Below are positions 5,630 to 12,190 of a DNA stretch of 12,190 nt, piece after piece; within the stretch, counting starts at the first letter, position 1; the number at the start of each line of letters is the position of its first letter. A program made the translations under genes and the position numbers. The stretch is from an uncultured Eubacteriales bacterium (lineage in GTDB: Bacteria; Bacillota_A; Clostridia; Christensenellales; Aristaeellaceae), in NCBI GenBank assembly GCA_902795555.1, contig CADBLV010000099.1:1-12190 (forward strand), written 5' to 3'. The notes beneath the pieces are model-generated. The model was not told the origin of the DNA and ran no database searches. It saw only the letters and a list, made by a program, of their open reading frames with translations.

Positions 5630-7804
5630 ATGCCGGTTGCTTACAGGAATCAGGTTTTTACGCTCTCGGGCGGGGACGCCAGCTATGTTCTGCACATGAC
5701 AGAGGATGGGAAACTGCTGAATCTCTATTGGGGAAAACGGGTGCCGGATCACTCGGTTCGGCCGGAGCTGTCGGACTATCCGGGCTTTGCTTCCTTTGAC
5801 CTGCAGGCGGCGATGCTGCCGGCGGAACTTCCGACGCTGGGACAGGGATGGTACGGAACGCCGGCGGTGGACGTAGTCAACGGGCAGGGGGATCATGTGC
5901 TGGATCTGCGGGTGACGGGATACCGCATCTTCCCCGGGAAAAAGGGGCTGCCGGGTCTTCCGGCCGTCTATACGGAAAAGGAAGGGGAAGCACAGTCTCT
6001 GGAGATTGACCTCAGTGACCGGCTGACGGGCCTGGCTGTCACGATGCAGTATGCTGTATACGGGGAAAGCGGAGCGGTGACCCGCAGCATGCTGATTGCC
6101 AATCAGGGCAGCGAACCGCTTTCGCTTCGCGGAGCCATGGCCGCCTCCGTACCGCTGTGGGGATCCGATTATGATGTGATTCATCTGAAAGGCGCCTGGG
6201 CCAGGGAACGGACGCTGATCCGCACGCCGCTGGGTCAGGGAAAATATGAAATCGGCAGCCAGCGCGGCGCATCAGGCCATGAGGAGAACCCGTTCCTGGC
6301 CCTGTGCGGAAAGCAGACCGGGGAAAACAGCGGAGATGTATGGGGCGTCAGCTTTGTCTACAGCGGAAGCTTCCTGGCCGGAGCTTCGACGGACAACGGC
6401 GGGAACAGCCGCATGTACATCGGGATGAATCCTCAGGTGTTCACATGGCAGCTGCAGCCGGGAGAATCCTTCCAGACGCCGGAGGCGGTTCTGGTATACT
6501 CCTCCCGCGGCCTGAACGGAATGTCGCAGCAGTATCACCAGCTGTACAGAACACGTCTGGTCAGGGGCAGCTGGAGGGACCGCGAAAGGCCGGTTCTCAT
6601 CAATAACTGGGAAGGCACCTATTTTGATTTCAACGAGGAGAAACTGTTCCGGATCGCGAAGGCGGGAAAAGAGCTCGGCATTGAACTGTTCGTGATGGAC
6701 GACGGATGGTTCGGCCGCCGGAACAGCGACAACTGCTCGCTCGGAGACTGGACCGCAAACCCGGAGAAACTGCCGGACGGCCTTGCAGGCCTTTCAAAAA
6801 GGATTCACGGGCTGGATATGCTTTTCGGAATCTGGATGGAGCCGGAAATGATCTCTCCGGACAGCGATCTTTACCGCGCGCATCCGGACTGGTGCCTGCA
6901 TGTGTCGGGACGGACCAGAACCGAGGAAAGGAATCAGCTGATCCTTGACCTGACCCGGGAAGAGGTCAGGGAATATGTTACCGATTCGGTGTGCTCCGCG
7001 CTCCGGGAAGGCAGGGCGGATTACCTGAAATGGGACATGAACCGGAACATGACCGAATATTTCTCTCCGGCCCTTCCGCCGGAAAGACGCATGGAAACGC
7101 AGCACCGGTATATGCTGGGGCTGTATGAGATCATGGAAAAAGTTACGGACCGGTTTCCTGACGTGCTGTTCGAGTCCTGCTCCGGAGGCGGAGGCCGCTT
7201 TGATCCCGGCATGCTGTACTATATGCCTCAGGCCTGGACCAGCGATAATACGGACGCCGTTTCCCGGCTGAGTATCCAGTACGGCACATCCCTTGTATAT
7301 CCGCTGAGCGTCATGGGCGCTCATGTCAGCGCCGTGCCGAATCATCAGTGCCGGCGGACAACAGGCATGCGGATGCGTGGAGATGTTGCGCTGTGCGGCG
7401 GAAGCTTCGGGCTGGAACTGGATGTCACGGCCTTCGGGGAGGAGGAAAAGGAACAGGCCAGGGAAGTCATCGCGGCGGCGAAGAAATACCGGAAGCTGGT
7501 GCAGCAGGGGACATTCTCCAGGCTGATTTCCCCGCTTTCAGGGAAATATGCGGCATGGCAGTCTGTCAGCCCGGATGGGGAAGAGGCCCTGCTGTGCGTG
7601 TACCGCATTCTGGCCGAAGCAAACACACCGCCGATCCGGGTCAGAATGACCGGGCTGGATCCGGCGGCGTACTACCGTGATGAAACCGCAAAGCTTTATT
7701 CCGGTGCCGTTCTGATGTACAGCGGCTACAGTGTGCAGATTCCCGGAGACTTCGGCAGCATGCTCATTCCACTGAAAAAGGAGCCGGGGTTTCCGACTCC
7801 CTGA
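5630..7804 (+). CDS. aga: GH36 alpha-galactosidase, intracellular (724 aa)
   Basis: Hydrolyses terminal alpha-1,6-galactose from imported raffinose-family sugars or melibiose in the cytoplasm (no signal peptide). AGGAGG (5617-5622) lies 7 nt before the ATG. The protein has an N-terminal beta-sandwich (about 1-320), a TIM barrel (about 325-640) and a C-terminal beta domain. Active-site motifs of bacterial GH36 are all present: W327, MDDGWFG (356-362), GIWMEPEM (400-407), the nucleophile D469 in YLKWDMNR, CSGGGGRFDPG (from 517) and the acid/base D539 in WTSDNTDA. The 70-residue spacing of the two catalytic Asp and the total length match the tetrameric AgaA/MelA group as I remember it. Last gene of the operon, with an intrinsic terminator after it. 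An alpha-N-acetylgalactosaminidase is less likely. Confidence 0.96.
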   Translation: MPVAYRNQVFTLSGGDASYVLHMTEDGKLLNLYWGKRVPDHSVRPELSDYPGFASFDLQAAMLPAELPTLGQGWYGTPAVDVVNGQGDHVLDLRVTGYRIFPGKKGLPGLPAVYTEKEGEAQSLEIDLSDRLTGLAVTMQYAVYGESGAVTRSMLIANQGSEPLSLRGAMAASVPLWGSDYDVIHLKGAWARERTLIRTPLGQGKYEIGSQRGASGHEENPFLALCGKQTGENSGDVWGVSFVYSGSFLAGASTDNGGNSRMYIGMNPQVFTWQLQPGESFQTPEAVLVYSSRGLNGMSQQYHQLYRTRLVRGSWRDRERPVLINNWEGTYFDFNEEKLFRIAKAGKELGIELFVMDDGWFGRRNSDNCSLGDWTANPEKLPDGLAGLSKRIHGLDMLFGIWMEPEMISPDSDLYRAHPDWCLHVSGRTRTEERNQLILDLTREEVREYVTDSVCSALREGRADYLKWDMNRNMTEYFSPALPPERRMETQHRYMLGLYEIMEKVTDRFPDVLFESCSGGGGRFDPGMLYYMPQAWTSDNTDAVSRLSIQYGTSLVYPLSVMGAHVSAVPNHQCRRTTGMRMRGDVALCGGSFGLELDVTAFGEEEKEQAREVIAAAKKYRKLVQQGTFSRLISPLSGKYAAWQSVSPDGEEALLCVYRILAEANTPPIRVRMTGLDPAAYYRDETAKLYSGAVLMYSGYSVQIPGDFGSMLIPLKKEPGFPTP

Positions 7805-7840
7805 ACGGATGACTCAGGATGACAAACTGAATCCATGACG

Positions 7841-7863
7841 GTAGGGCAGTTCCCGACTTTTTT
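7841..7863 (+). terminator. intrinsic terminator of the alpha-galactoside operon
   Basis: GT-a-GGG (7841-7846) pairs with CCC-g-AC (7852-7857) around a CAGTT loop, directly followed by six T (7858-7863). The stem is short with one internal mismatch, but position (37 nt after the alpha-galactosidase stop) and the T-run fit. Confidence 0.6.
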
Positions 7864-7871
7864 ATAATCGC

Positions 7872-8147
7872 TCATGCAGGCATACTCCTTTGTTCCATCT
7901 GGTCATATAGCAAGATTCCGTTTCTCTCAACTTCGCCTTCAACCATCAGAGTGTGTTCTGAAGATCGTTTCTTTTCAAATCTGGAGTTAGTTCCGACAAC
8001 AATATCCACGGGACGTTTTTTTACTGATCGAATGGAATGATATGCCAGATCTGTCGCCTGACCAACATTACGATTGTCTTCAATGATCTTATCCCTCCGT
8101 TTCAGCGTCCTTTTTTCCTTTGTGAATTTCAGGTTTACATCTGTCAT
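7872..8147 (-). pseudogene. probable remnant of an MNT-type nucleotidyltransferase (91 aa)
   Basis: The 91-residue frame resembles the C-terminal half of small NTP_transf_2 (minimal nucleotidyltransferase) proteins, known as antitoxin partners of HEPN toxins or as drug-modifying relatives: a helix QATDLAYHSIRSV (30-42), the strand PVDIVVGT (46-53) whose Asp48 would match the third catalytic carboxylate, and the family-like end GEVERNGILLYD (71-82). The usual N-terminal half with Gly-Ser and Asp-x-Asp motifs is absent and was not found in the upstream frames; residues 1-20 are a Lys/Arg-rich stretch with no family match I know. No HEPN partner is adjacent. GC is about 42% (75 of 180 in 7921-8100), well below the neighbours, suggesting transfer. 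The ribosome site is weak (GAGGG). The family call is from memory of the pattern; an intact unknown protein is the alternative. Confidence 0.5.
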
Positions 8148-8269
8148 TCGCCCTCAATATAAGACATTTCGGATGCTTTGTCATCAGTCAAATAACATTC
8201 AGAAGGCGCGGGTGAAACCTCGCAGGCTCCGGGGCATACGCATGTTTTGATGCGCCGAAGTCTCCTCAT
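8144..8269 (-). CDS. possible 41-aa ORF overlapping the nucleotidyltransferase remnant
   Basis: An ATG at 8269-8267 opens 41 codons that end in a TGA overlapping the ATG of the downstream 91-aa frame (ATGA), the usual layout of translationally coupled genes. The product starts with several Arg and has four Cys between residues 10 and 25. No good ribosome site precedes it, and its start lies in the loop of a hairpin (8254-8274). It may be a leader peptide, a frameshifted piece of the damaged gene, or chance. Confidence 0.2.
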   Translation of the reverse strand: MRRLRRIKTCVCPGACEVSPAPSECYLTDDKASEMSYIEGE

Positions 8270-8322
8270 TCGGCAAACCGTATGATTTGTTCGCCAGATA
8301 TATTTTAGAAACACATCCCTAT
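8148..8322 (-). other. possible structured leader upstream of the nucleotidyltransferase remnant
   Basis: Pairings visible here include GCCGAA/TTCGGC (8254-8259 with 8269-8274) around a 9-nt loop that reads GAGGAG on the minus strand, GGCGC/GCGCC (8205-8209 with 8252-8256) and CGCAT/ATGCG (8239-8243 with 8250-8254). Some of these exclude each other. I tried to fit known riboswitch classes and none matched. It could be a structured leader or simply degraded sequence. Confidence 0.25.
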
Positions 8323-8351
8323 ATTATAATAATGCAAATCGCTGTAAGCAA
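8323..8351 (-). promoter_or_regulatory. candidate minus-strand promoter in the AT-rich island
   Basis: TTGCTT (8351-8346) and TATAAT (8328-8323) on the minus strand have an exact 17-bp spacer. A transcript from about 8316 would carry a leader of roughly 170 nt before the 91-aa frame. The -35 matches only 3 of 6, and the region is AT-rich, so chance is possible. Confidence 0.4.
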
Positions 8352-8353
8352 GT

Positions 8354-8390
8354 CGAGGACAGCCCGAAAAACTCACAGAACCGTCCATGC
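8354..8390 (-). mobile_element. possible degraded group II intron 3' end (domain V-like)
   Basis: On the minus strand, 8390-8371 reads CGCATGGACGGTTCTGTGAG, close to the 3' strand of domain V in bacterial group II introns as I remember it (CGCACGTACGGTTCTGTGAG), and CTCGAC follows at 8357-8352, as often near intron ends. The matching 5' strand of domain V (GAGCCG and a GNRA loop) is not convincingly present upstream, and no reverse transcriptase is encoded nearby. If real, it is a decayed fragment. Confidence 0.25.
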
Positions 8391-8438
8391 GAAGGGGTCG
8401 TAACCCGGAACGGCGGGAAGAACCAGATGTGCATTTTA

Positions 8439-8467
8439 TTGACATGCAGGGGAAACAAAATTATACT
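8439..8467 (+). promoter_or_regulatory. strong sigma-A-type promoter of the ArsR-type gene
   Basis: TTGACA (8439-8444), a 17-bp spacer and TATACT (8462-8467) match the housekeeping consensus at 11 of 12 positions. Transcription would start near 8474, giving a leader of about 50 nt before the ATG at 8524. Confidence 0.85.
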
Positions 8468-8484
8468 TGTGTCAACAGGGGAAA
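8447..8484 (+). promoter_or_regulatory. direct repeat across the ArsR-gene promoter, candidate operator
   Basis: CAGGGGAAA occurs at 8447-8455, between -35 and -10, and again at 8476-8484, right after the predicted start, 29 bp apart (about three helical turns). A protein bound to both would cover the promoter, so autorepression by the gene product is plausible. A TGCAT/ATGCA inverted repeat (8430-8434, 8444-8448) also overlaps the -35. Confidence 0.45.
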
Positions 8485-8523
8485 TCACTGTGTGGAATGG
8501 GATGAAAGAGAGGGAGCAGGACG

Positions 8524-9465
8524 ATGGCGAATATTCAGGGAAAAATCGCCCGGCTGACGATGGATGAGCCGGAGGAGATGGCTGATATATGCCATGCCCT
8601 TTCTTCTCCGGTCCGGATCAACATTCTGCGGATGCTGGCCAGAAAGAACAAGAGCGTCGGGGAAATCGCGCAGGAGATGGATCTTCCCATGTCCACTGCG
8701 GCGCTGGCGGTTCAGGTGCTGCAGAAAGCAGGGCTGATTACCTCACAGAATCAGCCGGGAACCAGGGGGACGCTGAAAATTTGCACGAAGAAGCTGGATC
8801 AGGTGATGCTGAGCCTGGTGCTGCCGGATGATGAGCCTTCCCAGAGCATCTCCCTGAGTATGCCGATCGGAGGATATAGCAGCGCGGAAGGTATTATTCC
8901 CACCTGCGGGCTGGCAAGCGGCAATAACCTGATCGGTCTTATGGATGTTCCGACTGCCTTTTATCTGCCCAATCGTTTTTCCGCGCAGCTGATCTGGATC
9001 CAGCAGGGATTCCTGGAATACCGGTTTTCTGCGGACGCCATCGAATACGACCATATTGACTGGCTGGAAATATCATTCGAAGCATGCTCGGAAGCCCCGA
9101 TGTACCGGGATCCCTGGAAGAGTGATATTGCCGTGGAAATCAACGGAAAACGACTGGGTATCTGGACCTCTCCGTGCGACTGTGGGGGGCGGAGAGGGAT
9201 TCTGACCCCGCAGTGGTGGAGCGATACGAGCACGCAGTTCGGATTTCTGAAAACCTGGCGGGTGGACAGAACCGGATCCTTCCTGGACAATCAGCAGGTG
9301 AGTGAAGTGCAGCTGCCGGATCTGGAACTGGAACGGGGATCCTACATCAGCGTGCGGATCGGCGTGCCGGCGGATGCGGAAAACGTTGGCGGGCTGAATC
9401 TGTTCGGAGAAGAGTTCGGGGATTTTCCGCAGGGTATTGTCCTGAAGATTGGATACCACCTGTAA
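8524..9465 (+). CDS. ArsR-type winged-helix regulator with large C-terminal domain (313 aa)
   Basis: Predicted transcriptional regulator. Residues about 19-90 form an ArsR-like winged helix (ALSSPVRINILRMLARKN, then the recognition segment SVGEIAQEMDLPMSTAALAVQVLQKAGLI at 44-72). The rest, about 100-313, is beta-rich and has no membrane segment; it contains SPCDCGGRRG (Cys218, Cys220) and a QWWSDTSTQFGFLKTW pattern typical, as I recall, of the uncharacterised COG4189-like group. A normal ArsR protein is about 100-120 residues, so the long domain is probably a sensor, perhaps for a sugar given its two glycosidase neighbours. AGGGAG (8511-8516) is 7 nt before the ATG. It is transcribed alone between its own promoter and terminator. 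Confidence 0.85.
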   Translation: MANIQGKIARLTMDEPEEMADICHALSSPVRINILRMLARKNKSVGEIAQEMDLPMSTAALAVQVLQKAGLITSQNQPGTRGTLKICTKKLDQVMLSLVLPDDEPSQSISLSMPIGGYSSAEGIIPTCGLASGNNLIGLMDVPTAFYLPNRFSAQLIWIQQGFLEYRFSADAIEYDHIDWLEISFEACSEAPMYRDPWKSDIAVEINGKRLGIWTSPCDCGGRRGILTPQWWSDTSTQFGFLKTWRVDRTGSFLDNQQVSEVQLPDLELERGSYISVRIGVPADAENVGGLNLFGEEFGDFPQGIVLKIGYHL

Positions 9466-9478
9466 CGAAAGGAACATG

Positions 9479-9501
9479 GAGGCTTTAGCCTCTATTTTTT
9501 T
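9479..9501 (+). terminator. intrinsic terminator after the ArsR-type gene
   Basis: GAGGC (9479-9483) and GCCTC (9488-9492) form a stem with a TTTA loop, extendable by one G-U pair, followed by a T-run at 9495-9501. It starts 13 nt after the stop codon. Confidence 0.88.
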
Positions 9502-9531
9502 AACCATTTAATACAAATATTCTGGAATAAA

Positions 9532-9560
9532 ATGACAGATGCATCCGAGTTTCATATAAT
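9532..9560 (+). promoter_or_regulatory. promoter P1 of the GH2 operon
   Basis: ATGACA (9532-9537), 17-bp spacer, TATAAT (9555-9560): 11 of 12 consensus positions. Transcription would start near 9567, giving a leader of about 200 nt. Confidence 0.7.
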
Positions 9561-9572
9561 TGTGAAAAAGCA

Positions 9573-9601
9573 TTGACAGAATAAAAAACATGTGATATGT
9601 T
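9573..9601 (+). promoter_or_regulatory. promoter P2 of the GH2 operon
   Basis: TTGACA (9573-9578), 17-bp spacer, TATGTT (9596-9601): perfect -35 with a 4/6 -10. It lies 41 bp downstream of P1 and would start near 9608. Either or both may be used. Confidence 0.6.
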
Positions 9602-9626
9602 TCATTCGGACGAGAGAAATGTGAAA

Positions 9627-9659
9627 GATGGTAAAAAAATGACCATCATCACAGATGAT
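9627..9659 (+). other. two mutually exclusive small hairpins in the GH2 leader
   Basis: GATGGT (9627-9632) can pair with ACCATC (9642-9647); alternatively ATCATC (9645-9650) can pair with GATGAT (9654-9659). The two share 9645-9647, so only one can form. Further downstream GGAGC/GCTCC (9694-9698 with 9715-9719) and TTGG/CCAA before the ribosome site add more potential structure. The stems are short; as DNA, the 15-bp palindrome at 9645-9659 could instead be an operator. Confidence 0.35.
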
Positions 9660-9764
9660 CGGCAGTGAACACCTATTTAGCTACAGAAATCTTGGAGCAA
9701 TAAAGCGAGAATAAGCTCCGAAATTGTTGGAAGAAACCAATCCTGAGGGAGGCAGAACGAGAAA

Positions 9765-11573
9765 ATGGCAGATGAAGCGATTTTTCGACCGGAACATCCA
9801 CGTCCCGATTTTCAGAGGAGCACCTGGCTGAACCTGAACGGGAGATGGCAGTTTGCTTTCGATGATGAGAACTCAGGCCTGAGGGAGAAATGGTACCGGC
9901 CCGGGCATGCCCTGGATCTGGAAATCGAGGTTCCGTTTGCGTATCAGACAAAACTGAGCGGGATCGGTCCGACGGACGAAATTCATCCTGTGTTGTGGTA
10001 CCGGAGAAAATTCAGGCTTCCTGCGGAGATGCAGGGACGGCGGGTGCTGCTTCATTTCGGTGCGGTGGACTTTGAAGCAACGGTGTATGTCAACGGTGAA
10101 GCGGCCGGATCGCACCGGGGGGGATACACTCCGTTCCGGATGGACATTACCAGCCTGCTGAAAGAAGGGGAAAACGACCTATGCGTCCGCGTGGAGGACC
10201 GGCCGGATGTTGCCCAGCCCCGGGGAAAGCAGTATTGGAATCGTGGACTGATGGGATGCTGGTATACCCCTGTGAGCGGTATCTGGCAGACGGTGTATCT
10301 GGAAGCAGCGGGAAAAATCGCCCTGGACAGGGTGCATATCCGCCCGGACTATGACCGGCATATGTGCACGGTGGAAATTGCTGCGGACGGCGATCCGACG
10401 GAACCGCTGGAGCTGGAAGTTGCGCTGAGCCACAGGGGAAACCCTGTTCGCCGCATCCGGACGGAGATGAATTCCCGGCGGATTTCGGTGCCCATTGATC
10501 TGATCGTTCATACTGGCATGGATCCGATGCACGTCTGGACTCCGGAACGGCCGGAACTATATGACGTGGAAGTTTTCCTGCGCCGGGGCGAGGAAGAGCT
10601 GGATCATGTGCTAACCTACTTCGGGCTGCGGAAGGTGGAGGTTCGGGACGGAAAGGTCTACCTGAATAATAATCCATTGTACCAGCGGCTGATCCTGGAC
10701 CAGGGATACTGGCCGGACAGCCTGATTACCCCGCCCAGTGATGAGGCGATCCGGGAGGACATCCGGATGACGCTGGCGTTTGGATACAACGGCGCCCGGA
10801 AGCACCAGAAGCTGGAGGATCCCCGGTACTACTACTGGGCGGACAGGATGGGTTTGCTGGTATGGGGAGAAATCCCCAGCCCCTATGAATTCTGCGATGA
10901 TTCGGTCAATTTTCTGTTCGAGACGCTGAGCGGGTTTATCTGCCGTGACTTCAACCATCCGAGTATCATTGCCTGGGTGCCGCTGAACGAGAGCTGGGGC
11001 GTGGCCCAGATCTACACCGACCGCCGTCAGCAGGCGCTGGCCCGTCTTCTGTATCAGACCGCAAAGACCCTGGACGGAACACGGCCGGTTTCTGTCAACG
11101 ATGGATGGGAGCAGGTGGAAACCGATATCTGTGCACTGCATGACTACGCGGCGGAAGGCGCTGTGCTGGAGAATCATTTTGCGGATCGGGAGACTGTGGA
11201 GCGCCATGCATGCGACTGGCGGCCCTGCTATGCTCAGGGCGTGCAGCCGACGGGGAAGGAAGCCTTTCTGGTCACTGAATACGGCGGGATTGCCTTCTCC
11301 AATATCGGGCAGCAGGGAGACGTCGGCGGGATGGAAAGCTGGGGATACCATGATAAGGTGACCAGCGAGGAAGCGTTCTTTGAACGGTTCCGGAGCGTAA
11401 CGGACGCAATCCGTGCCATTCCTTACTGCCAGGGATACTGCTACACGCAGCTGACGGACGTGATGCAGGAAGTGAATGGTCTGCTGACGCCCGACCGGAA
11501 GCCGAAGATTGACCCGGTCCGCTTCGCCGCACTGAACCGCAATCCGGACGCCAGAACCAACCAGATCGGGTAA
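9765..11573 (+). CDS. GH2-family glycoside hydrolase, cytoplasmic (602 aa)
   Basis: Probable retaining exo-glycosidase acting on an imported oligosaccharide (no signal peptide). Domains: N-terminal jelly-roll sugar-binding domain (about 10-180), an immunoglobulin-like linker domain (about 185-290) and a TIM barrel (from about 295). The catalytic pair is visible: acid/base Glu409 in PLNESWG and nucleophile Glu505 in VTEYGG. The barrel opening YQRLILDQGYWPDSLIT (from about 304) replaces the G-V-N-R-H stretch of LacZ and beta-glucuronidase, so it belongs to a different GH2 subgroup and its sugar specificity is open. GGAGG (9748-9752) is 12 nt from the ATG, slightly far. It is followed after 71 nt by a binding-protein gene, probably in the same operon. 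Confidence 0.92.
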   Translation: MADEAIFRPEHPRPDFQRSTWLNLNGRWQFAFDDENSGLREKWYRPGHALDLEIEVPFAYQTKLSGIGPTDEIHPVLWYRRKFRLPAEMQGRRVLLHFGAVDFEATVYVNGEAAGSHRGGYTPFRMDITSLLKEGENDLCVRVEDRPDVAQPRGKQYWNRGLMGCWYTPVSGIWQTVYLEAAGKIALDRVHIRPDYDRHMCTVEIAADGDPTEPLELEVALSHRGNPVRRIRTEMNSRRISVPIDLIVHTGMDPMHVWTPERPELYDVEVFLRRGEEELDHVLTYFGLRKVEVRDGKVYLNNNPLYQRLILDQGYWPDSLITPPSDEAIREDIRMTLAFGYNGARKHQKLEDPRYYYWADRMGLLVWGEIPSPYEFCDDSVNFLFETLSGFICRDFNHPSIIAWVPLNESWGVAQIYTDRRQQALARLLYQTAKTLDGTRPVSVNDGWEQVETDICALHDYAAEGAVLENHFADRETVERHACDWRPCYAQGVQPTGKEAFLVTEYGGIAFSNIGQQGDVGGMESWGYHDKVTSEEAFFERFRSVTDAIRAIPYCQGYCYTQLTDVMQEVNGLLTPDRKPKIDPVRFAALNRNPDARTNQIG

Positions 11574-11598
11574 GCGGTGTGCGAAACCAGTGAGTCTA

Positions 11599-11614
11599 AC
11601 CGCGGAAAAGCGGT
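11599..11614 (+). other. short stem-loop between GH2 and binding-protein genes
   Basis: ACCGC (11599-11603) pairs with GCGGT (11610-11614) around a GGAAAA loop, 16 nt before the AGGAGG of the next gene. No U-run follows. It may tune or protect the downstream message; a weak structure. Confidence 0.3.
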
Positions 11615-11644
11615 CGGATATATTAAAAAAGGAGGATACCCCAA

Positions 11645-12190
11645 ATGAAGAAAATTCTGTCCCTGATCCTGACGCTGGTGATGCTGCTTTCCATCGGTGC
11701 GATCGCCAATGCGGAACCCATCCAGATCAACTACTGGTCCGTGTTCACCGGCGCGGACGGCGCGACCATGCAGGCCATGGTGGATGCATTCAATGCTTCC
11801 CAGGATGAAGTGTTTGTGAATCACACCCCCATGACCGCGGACGATCTCTACCAGAAGATTCCGCTGACGGTTCAGACCGGAACGGATATCCCGCAGGTCT
11901 GCATCGTGCACATTGAGCGGATCCCGAACTTCGTGAATCAGGAAATGCTGTATTCCTATGATCTGGACCTGATTGCGCAGGCTGGCGTGAAGGAAGAAAA
12001 CTACAACGCAGCTGCGTGGGCCCGGACTGATATTGACGGCGAGCACTACGGCATTCCGCTGGATGTTCATAGCTACGTGAGCTACTATAATAAGGAGCTG
12101 TTCAATCAGTATGACCTGAACGCCTATGTGGAAGACGGCTATCTGACCTTCGACGAAGTCAAGGAACTGGGCGACAAGGCCAAGGCTGCC
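11645..12190 (+). CDS. sugar ABC transporter binding protein, 3' end outside the window
   Basis: The first 182 residues of a second CUT1-type solute-binding protein; the frame is open to the window edge. AGGAGG (11630-11635) lies 9 nt before the ATG. Residues 1-23 are a signal peptide ending ANA before Glu24, again with no lipobox cysteine. The mature start INYWSVFTGADGATMQAMVDAFN is the classic opening of family 1 binding proteins, and YYNKELF (147-153) is the hinge-side pattern shared with the first binding protein. The two proteins are otherwise quite different, so a different ligand is likely. Permease genes are expected downstream. The ligand should be whatever the GH2 enzyme cleaves, which is not known. 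Confidence 0.9.
   Translation, partial: MKKILSLILTLVMLLSIGAIANAEPIQINYWSVFTGADGATMQAMVDAFNASQDEVFVNHTPMTADDLYQKIPLTVQTGTDIPQVCIVHIERIPNFVNQEMLYSYDLDLIAQAGVKEENYNAAAWARTDIDGEHYGIPLDVHSYVSYYNKELFNQYDLNAYVEDGYLTFDEVKELGDKAKAA

Noticed and set aside
6794..7345. 183-aa minus-strand frame
   Set aside because: Fully inside the GH36 catalytic barrel on the opposite strand, no independent signals.
8200..8280. possible known riboswitch (c-di-GMP, cobalamin, MoCo and similar)
   Set aside because: Short matches such as GGCAAACC were seen, but the conserved cores of these classes are missing or in the wrong order.
10611..11351. 246-aa minus-strand frame
   Set aside because: Antisense to the GH2 barrel; composition and lack of motifs mark it as a shadow frame.

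Overview
The window looks like a carbohydrate-utilisation stretch from a member of the Bacillota, most likely a gut- or rumen-type Clostridia. Reasons: almost every gene has a strong AGGAGG-type ribosome binding site, GC is moderately high (roughly 50-63% in genes sampled by eye), and the CUT1-type sugar ABC importer has no ATPase gene of its own, as is usual in this phylum. The rank below class is not resolved. No rRNA, tRNA, CRISPR array or intact transposase was seen.

Layout. (1) 1-331: a 34-bp tandem repeat leads into a small, extremely acidic protein of unknown function. (2) 371-2273, minus strand: a cupin/AraC regulator followed by a PHP-domain metallohydrolase, separated by a gap that carries an operator-like palindrome. 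(3) 2442-7804, plus strand, divergent from the regulator: a secreted sugar-binding protein, two MalF/MalG-type permeases and a GH36 alpha-galactosidase, closed by an intrinsic terminator. This resembles the msm/raf alpha-galactoside (raffinose, melibiose, stachyose) loci of Gram-positive bacteria: oligosaccharide is captured outside, imported intact and cleaved in the cytoplasm. The AraC protein is the obvious candidate activator through the shared 168-bp promoter region. (4) 7858-8438: an AT-richer island with what looks like the C-terminal half of an MNT-type nucleotidyltransferase, a possible structured leader and a short segment resembling group II intron domain V; probably a site of past insertions. 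(5) 8439-9501: a self-contained unit with an excellent sigma-A promoter, a direct repeat across it, a 313-residue ArsR-type regulator with a large C-terminal domain, and a good terminator. (6) 9532-12190: two tandem promoters, a 160-200 nt leader with competing hairpins, a cytoplasmic GH2 glycosidase and the start of a second secreted sugar-binding protein, probably the beginning of a second CUT1 uptake operon that runs out of the window.

The two halves are two oligosaccharide import-and-cleave systems, each next to a different type of regulator. Features most worth following: both binding proteins appear to lack a lipobox, the PHP enzyme is co-oriented with the regulator, the ArsR-type regulator has an uncharacterised sensor-like domain, and several regulatory palindromes and hairpins are unexplained.
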